From Lytechinus pictus (taxonomy: Eukaryota > Echinodermata > Echinoidea > Temnopleuroida > Toxopneustidae), in contig NC_087262.1 of NCBI RefSeq assembly GCF_037042905.1, positions 10,736,501-10,800,500 of the forward strand: a stretch of DNA of 64,000 nt, given 5' to 3'. Below the pieces are notes generated by a model. It saw nothing but the letters and a program-made list of their open reading frames with translations, was not told where the DNA came from and searched no databases. Position numbers and translations under genes: made by a program. How positions within the stretch are numbered: the first letter of the stretch is position 1; every line of letters begins with the position of its first letter. Shown here in pieces: positions 55,361 through 64,000 of the stretch.

Positions 55361-55661
55361 ACTTCTCTCCCCCCCCCCCCTTTCTCTCCCTTTCTCTCTA
55401 ATCATATTTTATGAATGTGAGTCAATGGTAGACTTGTTCTTACTGTGGGTCGATGTTTTGGAAAGAAGTGGTCGCATTGCATTGTGAGGACGAAGTAACA
55501 TATTGTTTGGAACCGAGACACGTGGGTGCTAGCTTAGGTTGACTTTGTGATACTGTCGTGTCGTAAAACCCACTATTTCTGCCTTTCAAAGTAAATTGGC
55601 GTAAGTGCACAAGGTTAGTATGGTTCGAAATAAATATCCCCATTTATAATTAATATTCATT

Positions 55662-55870
55662 TTGTTAACAGTCTTCCCAAATTTTTTATTAAAGATAAAA
55701 CATTTGAGCATTGCTCCGGCCTGCGGATACGGTAATTCCATTCTGCTCGGACCGGCCCGAGCGGGGAGCTTCCCACTCCCAAACACGGAGGCTCCTCGCG
55801 GTGAGTTCGCTAGCTATCGCCGTTCGGCGGGTCCGGTGCTAATGCAGTTTCGCACCTGCCGACTTTGACT
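55662..55870. other. GC-rich patch, unassigned
   Basis: A short GC-rich strip (55725-55860) with GGACCGGCCCGAGCGGGGAG lies next to AT-rich DNA. It is open in one plus frame but has no motif. A similar GC-rich patch occurs at 36275-36400, in the first intron of the RBR gene. Confidence 0.25.
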
Positions 55871-55994
55871 TTGTCTTTGAGAGAATTTCCCCACCAATAG
55901 ATAGGGACAATGATTTTCCTGTTTCTAAAAATTGCCTCTTCCGGTTTAGAAAAATCTTAAACATTTCAAATTCTGTTTCAGCAGGACAAAACGT

Positions 55995-56535
55995 AACCCA
56001 GGGAGGGAGCCCAGGCATGCCAGGGCAGGAGCTAGGAGCATGAGGAGCTTACCGTGTATTTGACCATAGTCACCGGACTAGGGTGATTTATGGTCTAAAT
56101 ATTTCTCCAAATTAATTGTGAAAACAGAAAGTATACAATTGAATTACCACGATTATATGGATGAAGGTCTAAGTACGAGTGGCAGTTTCCTGACATCTGG
56201 GCACAAACTGGAACCTAAAAAAAACGGAAAAGTTCTCTCCTACCCCCGTCTCGATCGGCCATTTTTGTTAAAAATCGTAACAAAATGGCCGATCGAGACT
56301 GGGGTAGAGGAGAGAACTTTTCGTTTTTTTTGAGGTTCCAGTCTGTGCCCAGATGTCAGGAAACTGCCACTCGTTAGACCTTCATCCATATAATCGTGGT
56401 AGGTATACTTTCTGTTTTCACAATTCATTTGGAGAAATATTTAGACCATAAATCACCCTAGTTCGGTGACTATGGTCAAATACACGGTAAGCTCCTAGGC
56501 TCCCGCCCGTGCAGCGGGCGGGAGCTTCCTGGGTT
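55995..56535. mobile_element. 540-bp long palindrome (MITE)
   Basis: AACCCAGG on the left and CCTGGGTT on the right bound arms of about 260 bp. They are almost complementary through TTACCGTGTATTTGACCATA, CCACGATTATATGGATGAAG and AGTTCTCTCCTACCCC to a short loop near 56265. The left tip differs (GGAGGGAGCCCAGG, versus the GC-rich right tip). Confidence 0.8.
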
Positions 56536-57009
56536 AGACGAAACGGAAATTCTGTTTTTGTGTATATGGAAAATTGACGATTCCGTTAAACGGAATTGCC
56601 AATGGCAATGACTAAATTAGTAATGAGTCGCGAGGTCAAAATTTGTATCTGCCACTGTACTAACATTGCTTTAAAATCAATTTTAATTGAAGAGATTCGA
56701 GTAGATCTACAAAAACTATTATTATTAAGAAAAATCATTAGACCCTAACTGAGATTTTATTGCTGATTTGGGGAATTTTTGGACATAGGTTTGACTTTGA
56801 GCAGTCAACGACTTTCGCCTAATTGCCATTTTGGATTTGTGGAATACCGCGATCATGATAATAAGACCGAAGTCCGAACGCAGACATGGCAGAGCCAGAG
56901 GGCAGCAACATGGCCGTGTTTCTGCCTTAATACTGGCTTTATGCTGTCGTGAGTGTAAACTAATTTCGAGTGCAGTCACGATGTGTGGATTGTCATGATT
57001 GTTGTAGCG

Positions 57010-57075
57010 AAGTAAGATAATAATAATGATTGATAGGCATTTATATAGCGCCATCTATCTAGAAATAATCTATTC
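57010..57075 (-). mobile_element. SINE tail fragment
   Basis: Minus-strand text AATAGATTATTTCTAGATAG and CTATATAAATGCCTATCAAT matches the 3' end of the SINE at 47072, with the ATT tail at 57010. Confidence 0.65.
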
Positions 57076-57079
57076 ATAC

Positions 57080-58190
57080 TCATACTCGTACTGTCATAGG
57101 CGCATTGTTTATTAATATTACCTCGTCCTCGGCTTTACTCCTTTTTAGGCTTTAGATCGTGTGTTTTTCCAGTTGATATTTGTATTTCGTTGAGAATTTG
57201 GGAGTAATTTCTGTTGCTATTCTGTGCATTTAGAGAAAAAATATGTTTTCCGTGATTTTTCGTTTGAAAAGCCATTTTCCGTTTCAAAAGGTTGATTCCG
57301 TGAATTACGTCCGTTTTCCGCAATAGCGGAAAGTCATTGTTAACAATAACATATTTCATATAGCAAGTCTCTCAATCACATTTTAAGATAATATATACCC
57401 ACCACTTTACCGAATGTCGGGAACGGTTATATTTCGGGCCTTTCGGCTTCGATCTCGATGTCATATGACATTTGCGAACAATTACTGGTGGGAAGTTCTC
57501 TCGAAGTTGGTTCGAAACTTAATTAGCGCCGCGGGGCCGGCGTTGAATTTGATCCGGGCTGTAGTGTAATTCATAGTTAACTTCGTGATGCTGAATTTTC
57601 TGATCGATCATACACAGTAATCAATGCAATCCATTGTAATCAGCCCATGGTTGATCATCTTGCTAAACCAGAAAAAAAGGAAGAAGACTAGCTCTAGACT
57701 CTAGTCTAAAATTATTTTTAATGTGTCATTGTGTGTGTGTGTTGGCCCCATTTTCAATGCGTTGCTGCAGATATCTGTTCCGTGATGCAGTATGGCAGGG
57801 TGAAAGAATCCTCTATTCCCCCCTCCGAGGTCCTGTGTCGTAACCAGCTAGCGCTATATTTCGCCCATTAACACTAATATTTTAACAGAAATTCTTTTCA
57901 CCATTTCTTTTGCAAAATGCTACATCAAAGGGTTTTTTAAGATCAGCAAGGAAAATGTGCTGATGGCATGATTAACGCTTTCATCTTGGCTATTTGTCAT
58001 GGAAAGCAGCCATGTAGTACTCGGCTTGGCCAGGATGGTTTCAATTGGCTCGCTGGTATGGTGATCGGCCAAAAAGTCGTGCAAATTGTTTTCCTATTTA
58101 TAGTACTGATGATTAATGTTTCTGTGTGTCTTTATGTTTTTAGTCTGCACCAAATTTTTTTGTCTGTACATTCTTATCAAGACTTGGGAT
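57080..58190. other. intergenic, no gene recognised
   Basis: Ordinary sequence; short frames lack domain signals. I find nothing reportable between the palindrome and the second foldback element. Confidence 0.4.
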
Positions 58191-58193
58191 GTT

Positions 58194-60936
58194 AGTCCAG
58201 GATAGGCCCCATAGAAACTTGACCAAACCTCGTTTTTTTATATATACAATATTTTTTGATGGTTTCTTGTCAATTCGAGGGTGCTGATTACGAATCTGGA
58301 TGATGCCACTCTTGTAACCTTGAGCATTTTCCGCAAATTGGCAAAATCCAATATGGCCGCCAAAATATGCAAATTACCCATGAAAATCATAAAATTTTCC
58401 GCACATGGGCTATGAAATCGTGTGGCAGGAGTGAAATACTTTCTGAAAAAATAATTTTTTACAAAATATTTATTTTCCTGATATTCAAAATGGCCGCCAT
58501 ATGCCATTGTATAAAGGTACTCTATTATGTACAATATTAGTAGGGAAAACTAATTTTCACAAAAATGAGCACTAAACCGCAAAAAATCGATGTATGAACG
58601 AAGTAATATATGCAAATCATCATTACTAACGAGATATATCATTTATTATGTCATATATGGGAACATTGCTGTATTTTGATATGTAAAATAGCTGCCACTG
58701 GCCAAAATAGTATTATGTACAATGGCTATGGCCGGGGCCAAAAAAATGACAAGAGTGATCACTAAAATGCATATTATTAAGATAAACGAGTGGACTACTG
58801 ACTAAAAACATCATTGTTAATAGCCATTTATGTGATAAATGCTTTATTTTGAAATTCAAAATGGCCGCCATAGGCCCTATATTTATAATGTACAATGCGA
58901 ATGGAGAAACTAATTTTCACACGAGTAAGAAACATAAAATGCATGTAATATACGAGTAAAGTATTGTCTGACAACATGTTTTATAGCAAGACATATCATT
59001 TCTTTAGTCATGCATGAGATAAATGCTGTATTATGAAATTCAAAATGGTCCCTTTAGGTCCTAACAGTATTATCTACAATGTGAATGGGACATATAATTT
59101 TGTAAGAATTTGGATTTGCTTGACTATGACATCCATATAATCCTGTTGTATGAGTAAAATGTTATTTGAAAACACATATTTTCTTTAATTATAGCATTTC
59201 TTCTGCCATATAGGTGATAAATACTGTATTTTGACATTCAAAATAACCTCTACAAGCCCTAACTAAATTATGTAACATGCGAATAGGGAAAATGCATATA
59301 ACTGTGATGTACGAGTAAAAATATTGTCTTAAACATGATTTCTAACTAAATACATCACATATTGGTCGTGGAAGTAATAAATGCTGTACTTTGATATCCA
59401 AAATGGCTGCCATAGGTCCCAAAAGTATTGTGTACATTGTAACATGGGACATATAATTTTGACGGAATTTGGCTTTGCTTGACTCTAAATATTGCATATA
59501 ATTGTGAGTTGTGATGTAAGGGTGAAATATTGTCTAAAACCATGGTTTCTAACAAGATATATCATAATGTTGTGTAATTAAGGTGATAAATGCTGCATTT
59601 TTAAATTAAAAATGGCCACCATAGGCCCTTATCGTATAATATACAATTTGAGTGGAGACAAATAATGTTCACAAAAAGGGCATATGGCAGTCATTTTGAA
59701 TATTGAAATACAGTATTTATCACCTAAATTACATAAGATATGATATATATTTTGCTATAAATCATGTTTTCAAACAATATTTCACTCATACATCACCATT
59801 TGGCCAAGCAAACCCAAATTCTGTTGAAATAATTTGTTCCCATTCACATTGTGCATAATACCGTAAGGGCCTGTAGCGGCCATTTTGACTTTCCAATAAC
59901 AGTATTTATCACCTAACTGGCAGAATAAATTATATATCTTAATAGAAATTATGCTTTCAGACAATATTTTACTCATAGATCACTATTACGTGCATTTATG
60001 GTGCTCACTCCTGTGAATATTGGTTTCCCACTTTGCACTGTACATAATAGGTTAATGTCTATATGGCGGCCATTTTGAAAGTCAAAATACAGTATTTAAC
60101 ACAAACTTGAAACCTGAATGATGTATTTCGTTAGAAAATACGTTTTTAGACAGTATCCCATTGATTTATCACATGTATATGCATTTTAGTGCTCACTCTT
60201 GTGATTTCTTTGCTCCTCTTTCTCATTGTGCATAGCACTTTTAGGGCCTTTGGCAGCCATTTTGAATATCAATATACAACATTCATCATATACATGGCAT
60301 ATTAATAATATATTTCGTTAATAATTATGTTTTAGTCAGTATTCCACTCGTTTAATCTTAATGATATGCAATTTAGTGATCACTCTTGTGATTTGTTTTG
60401 GCCCCCATTGCCATTGTACGCAATACTGTTTGGGCCAGTGGCGGCTATTTTAGATATCAAAATACAGCAATGTTCCCAACTATGACATAATAAATGATAT
60501 ATCTCGTTAGTAATGAAGATTTGCATATATTACTTCGTTCATACATCGCGATGTTTTGCAGTTTGGTGCTCATTTTTGTGAAAATTAGTTTTCCCTATTC
60601 ATATTGTACATAATAGAGTATACAAGGGCCTATGGCGGCCATTTTGAATATCAGGAAAATAAATATTTTGTAAACAAATATTTTTTCTGAGAGTATTTCA
60701 CTCCTGCCACACAATTTCATGCATTTCATAGCCAGTGTGCGGACAATTTTATGATTTTCATGGGTAATTTGCATATTTTGGCGGCCATATTGGATCTTGC
60801 CAATTTGCGGAAAATGCTCAAGGTTACAAGAGTGGCATCATTCAGATTCGTAATCAGCACCCTCGAATTGACAAGAAACCATGAAAAAATATTGTATATA
60901 TAAAAAAACAAGGTTATGCCTCTTCTATCCTGGACT
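58194..60936. mobile_element. 2.7-kb foldback element with AAAATGGCCGCCAT subrepeats
   Basis: Outer ends AGTCCAGGATAG and CTATCCTGGACT. Arms of about 1.3 kb match with small gaps; for example TTTTTTTATATATACAATAT at 58233 and ATATTGTATATATAAAAAAA ending 60909. Each arm is an array of units of about 185 bp carrying AAAATGGCCGCCAT or, inverted, ATGGCGGCCATTTT (58492, 58858, 59402, 59613; then 59695, 59878, 60065, 60257, 60443, 60636), with TGTACAATG-GAATGGG and AGCACTAAAATGCAT in between. The switch of orientation is near 59690. No transposase is present. It has the same layout as the 3607-9620 element but no shared sequence. Confidence 0.75.
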
Positions 60937-60939
60937 ATC

Positions 60940-61489
60940 TCATTCATTTTTTCAGGGTTTTAGTACAGGCAGAAAATCATGGCAGAGTTTTTGCAATTAC
61001 TGTATGCTCTCAATGGTTTTGGATGAAAAGTGCACTAAAGAAATGAAACTTAAAAAAAAAAGCAAGATAAAAAAAATGATTGTAGGCTACATCTGATAAT
61101 ATTGAGCTTCTTGTCCTCTTTGTATCATGTGTGCCAGTATGGTCATACAGTTCTGCTGACAATTTAGCAATACGTGCTCCTATAGTAAGTATGCAGGCCC
61201 ACACAGTAACTATAACAATGATTGTATAGTGTAAAGTGTAATGTGTTGGAATCTTGGTATTGACGAACCTGTACCTAGACAGAAAAATTTGGTGATGCAA
61301 GATTTTTCAAATGGTTGGGCTCAGAAGAATTTACTTGTCTCACATTTTCACAACTAACAAAAAATTCTTGTCTGTGCAGTCTATTTTGTTTACACCTTGT
61401 ATCACATTTGTACACTACTATTTTTTGATGAGCTTTGCTTTTGATATTCATCAGAAGCCTATTTTCTTTTTTTTCATTTTTATGTCTAG
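60940..61489. other. upstream region / leader of GAR1
   Basis: No coding signal. Because the GAR1 ATG follows directly after a splice acceptor (TATGTCTAG), an untranslated exon and the promoter should lie within or before this stretch. I cannot place them confidently. Confidence 0.35.
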
Positions 61490-63023
61490 ATGTCTTGGAG
61501 AGGAGGTGGAGGACGAGGAGGAGGGGGACGAGGAGGTTTCCGAGGTGGTGGTGGTCGTGGTGGAGGCAGAGGGGGAGGATTCCGTGGAGGCAGAGGAAGG
61601 GGAGGAGGAGGTGGAAACTTTTATCAGGGTCCACCTGAATATGTCACAGGTAAAACTTTGTCCCTGAAAATTGTTTAATCAGATTATTGACAAAAATAAA
61701 GATAAAGTTAGAACCACAGTTTTCTGTGTCAGTGTCATGCATTTGAATTTTAATTTCACAGATTTTCTGGTTCTTCATTTGAAATTACAAAATATTTCCA
61801 ATTTTTTAGATATTTCTTGTTTTTTTCCTCTTTTAGTACTTAAACATTTAGTTTCTAGGCCTGGGCACTTCAGCAAAAAGTTTTGCAATCAATTGCAAAA
61901 TTCAAACAATGGTTCTAATTGATCAGTCTTGGAGGTGACTTGTTTGTGCAATTGCTAATTTGATTGGCCATTTCCTAAAACCATGTTCAAAACTGATTTT
62001 AGATGGGGGGGGGGGGTATTATTGGTTTGTAAATTTAGGGGGAATCTTCAAAGAAACTTTTTCAAAATGTTGTGGTACATGACAATCATGTTACTTCAGT
62101 CATTTGAAAGATGATATTTAAAAAAAACTCGAGGATGACTATCCTAATCCTATAAAATCTACATTTGCTTTCCAACTTACTTTGCATTTACTTGGTAAAA
62201 AAATCCAGCTGAAATTGTCAGGTTGACCATTTTGTTTCTAGTCCCCATAAATCTTTTTTGGTGTCCAGTCAGTGCATGTGAGTCTTGGCAGCATTGCATC
62301 AGGTTATTCTAGTTATAATGTTGATTAAGAAAACTTGAGAAAATACCTGCGAAAGTGTAATTTGATATCCTTCCCAATCACTTTTTTGGCAGTTTCATTT
62401 GCAACTTTAAGAACTTAACTTGACTTGAATGTGTTTTCCTTTCTTTACCTTTTTCAACCTTTTTTTTTCAGAGGTTGGCTCCTACATGCACCCATGCCAG
62501 GATGACTTGGTGGTACATGGCAGCATTGAAAAGATTCCATACTTCAATGCACCCATCTTCCTGGAAAACAAGCAGCAGATCGGCAAAGTAGATGAAATTT
62601 TTGGACATCTTACAGACTACGTATCCTTTCCAAAATAATTTTGATCCTTGTTGTAAAATGGTGATGTTCAGATTGGGCCTAATATTACAGAAGTGCTTGT
62701 ACACTATATCTAGATGTTGAAATATATTCTATAGAATTTTTTATTTATCAAATGAAAACAATATTTTTTTTTATTGCATAAAAACCATGATAACATTGTC
62801 ATCATCACCATCAGATTATTTAGCTTTTAAACTACATCTTGTGCTAATCATAATTCCAAGACCAATTTGCTTCAGTGGGACTGAGAACAAGAGCATAAGT
62901 GTCTTAGAATCAGATAAAGAAACGTTATTATACTTTATTTCCTTAATCACTCTTTTGCAACAGTTCTTCTCTATCAAATTATCAGAAAATATGTCAGCAT
63001 CGTCATTTAGTAAAGATCAAAAG
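61490..63023 (+). CDS. GAR1: GAR1, H/ACA ribonucleoprotein complex subunit 1 (first three coding exons; 3' part outside window)
   Basis: Exons 61490-61649, 62472-62620 and 62964-63023, with phases 1, 0, 0. GAR1 is a core protein of nucleolar H/ACA snoRNPs, which pseudouridylate rRNA and snRNA; it binds the dyskerin/Cbf5 subunit. Exon 1 starts MSWRGG and is a glycine-arginine-rich (GAR) domain of about 40 residues. Exon 2 begins the conserved core with [23 protein letters not shown] and [14 protein letters not shown]. Exon 3 continues [15 protein letters not shown], matching the human FYFSVKLSENMKASSF region. The last donor is AAG|GTAAGT. The rest of the core and the C-terminal glycine-rich domain should follow beyond position 64000 or in later introns; none is recognised before the end. 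The short N-terminal GAR domain and the single-gene core make the assignment firm. Confidence 0.92.
61655..62465. other. GAR1 intron 1, no other feature
   Basis: AT-rich intron with a poly-G run at 62006. No repeat family or coding segment is recognised. Confidence 0.5.
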
Positions 63024-63158
63024 GTAAGTCATTTGTTTGTAGATAATAGATAAAGATAATGCAGTACCTTGGTAATATTAATTTCTCTTCCCGATGTACC
63101 TTCTGAAACATTGGTAATTAATAAATTTCAATATCATTGCAAAATTGTACAGATATGT

Positions 63159-63310
63159 GCCCCTTATAAGGTTAGCGATTAATCACTAAATTAATCAGCC
63201 TATGAAGATCATTGTTGCATGTGCATTTTTCCCAGTAGACTGACAAGGAATCAGTCAGAATTGTTCTTTCAAATAAGTGATTAATCGCTAACCTTCGTGT
63301 TACGGAGCCC
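63159..63310. mobile_element. short palindromic MITE, copy 2 of a pair
   Basis: GGTTAGCGATTAATCACTAA on the left pairs with GTGATTAATCGCTAACC on the right, with CAGTAGACTGACAAGGAA in the middle as in the copy at 53241. It lies 3' of GAR1 exon 3, within the next intron. Confidence 0.7.
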
Positions 63311-63509
63311 AGATGTCATTTTCCACAGCGAGCACTGCATTTCCACGCATTAGATGGGTCGGGTGATCTTTCTGGAGTATGATCCTCTTTTGTTATAACC
63401 TTTAAATGTTCACTGGTACCCAAAAGAAGCCATGTGGTTCATTTGTGACTCTGCACTATATTATTCTTATGCCAATAAGGCGAGTATACTCGATAAACAA
63501 GGTTTTAAA

Positions 63510-64000
63510 GGAAAATGAAACTCTTGGAGCAAGTTAGCTTTTGTGAAAGCAGAAAAATCAAAGAATAAGATCAACAAAAGTTTGAGTAAAATAGGACTAG
63601 CAATAGAAGAGTTATGAGCATTTGAATGTCGAGATCACTAATGCTATGGAGATCCTCCCATTGGCAATGCGACCAAGATCTATGATGTCACAGATGAACA
63701 ACTCTCCCCTTTTGGACACTGAAAATGTACCCCAAAACATCTCTTTTTGCTCATTCTAATTATATGACAAACGATTCATCAATGATATAATGTTGTGAAA
63801 CCTCTGTACTTGTCCTCTCATAAAGAGAACACCTCACCTTGTGATAGACTCTATAAAAGTGAGAATATAAGTGAAATAAGTACTAGAGTAATGAGGGAGT
63901 TGTACGTTTGTGACATCACAGATCTTGGTCGCATTGCCAATGGGAGGATCTACATGGCATTAGTGATCTCAATATTCAAATGCTCATAACTTTCTTATTA
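63510..64000. mobile_element. palindromic element, cut by the window end
   Basis: Left text AGTTATGAGCATTTGAATGT, GATCTATGATGTCACAGATG and GATCCTCCCATTGGCAATGC reappears inverted on the right (TTGCCAATGGGAGGATC, TGTGACATCACAGATC, TTCAAATGCTCATAACT) up to the last bases. The outer right end is outside the window. The general layout resembles the 20675 and 41897 families. Confidence 0.7.

Noticed and set aside
57968-58195. 75-codon hydrophobic frame
   Set aside because: No recognisable motif, no splice context and next to a transposon; chance in AT-rich DNA is likelier.
1-64000. CRISPR arrays, bacterial operons or phage genes
   Set aside because: All tandem repeats have eukaryotic satellite or transposon features, genes have introns, and no regularly spaced repeat-spacer array is present.

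Overview
This is a eukaryotic genomic window, AT-rich, with short exons, GT-AG introns and a very heavy load of small inverted-repeat transposons. Gene content and repeat style suggest a marine invertebrate deuterostome, most likely an echinoderm such as a sea urchin; that assignment is inference, because no species-diagnostic marker is present.

Layout. (1) 0-3.2 kb: a microsatellite, an ACCAGT-rich array and a retrotransposon Gag-like ORF on the minus strand. (2) 3.3-13.4 kb: a complete five-exon sigma-class glutathione S-transferase on the plus strand (209 aa), whose first intron is mostly a 6-kb foldback element full of GTTGCCATGGCAAC palindromes. (3) 13.4-19.3 kb: an intergenic strip with three small palindromic elements and a 2.2-kb hAT-like element with intact 8-bp target-site duplications. 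(4) 19.3-31.1 kb: a second complete five-exon sigma GST on the minus strand (208 aa), tail-to-tail with the first, with the same intron positions and a GC-AG first intron. Its 9-kb third intron holds minisatellites, transposons and a poorly resolved candidate cell-cycle-type gene. (5) 31.1-36 kb: transposon-dense intergenic DNA with nested insertions. (6) 36-50 kb: a 12-coding-exon gene for a 1025-aa RBR (RING1-IBR-RING2) ubiquitin ligase of Ariadne-like type; its last exon is followed by two further tandem copies of itself. (7) 50-61 kb: transposons and repeats, including an array of nuclear-receptor DR1-like sites and a second large foldback element. (8) 61.5 kb to the end: the first three coding exons of GAR1, the H/ACA snoRNP subunit; the rest lies outside the window.

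The two GSTs are cytosolic glutathione-conjugating (or prostaglandin-isomerising) enzymes. The RBR protein carries all expected zinc ligands and the catalytic cysteine. GAR1 acts in nucleolar pseudouridylation complexes. There is no evidence that these genes form one pathway. The more unusual content is structural: two composite foldback elements, three ACCAGT arrays, several transposon families with readable target-site duplications (one with its empty site elsewhere in the window), the GC-AG intron, and exon duplications in three loci. Exon boundaries were read by eye from splice signals, reading-frame phase and family similarity; no searches were run.
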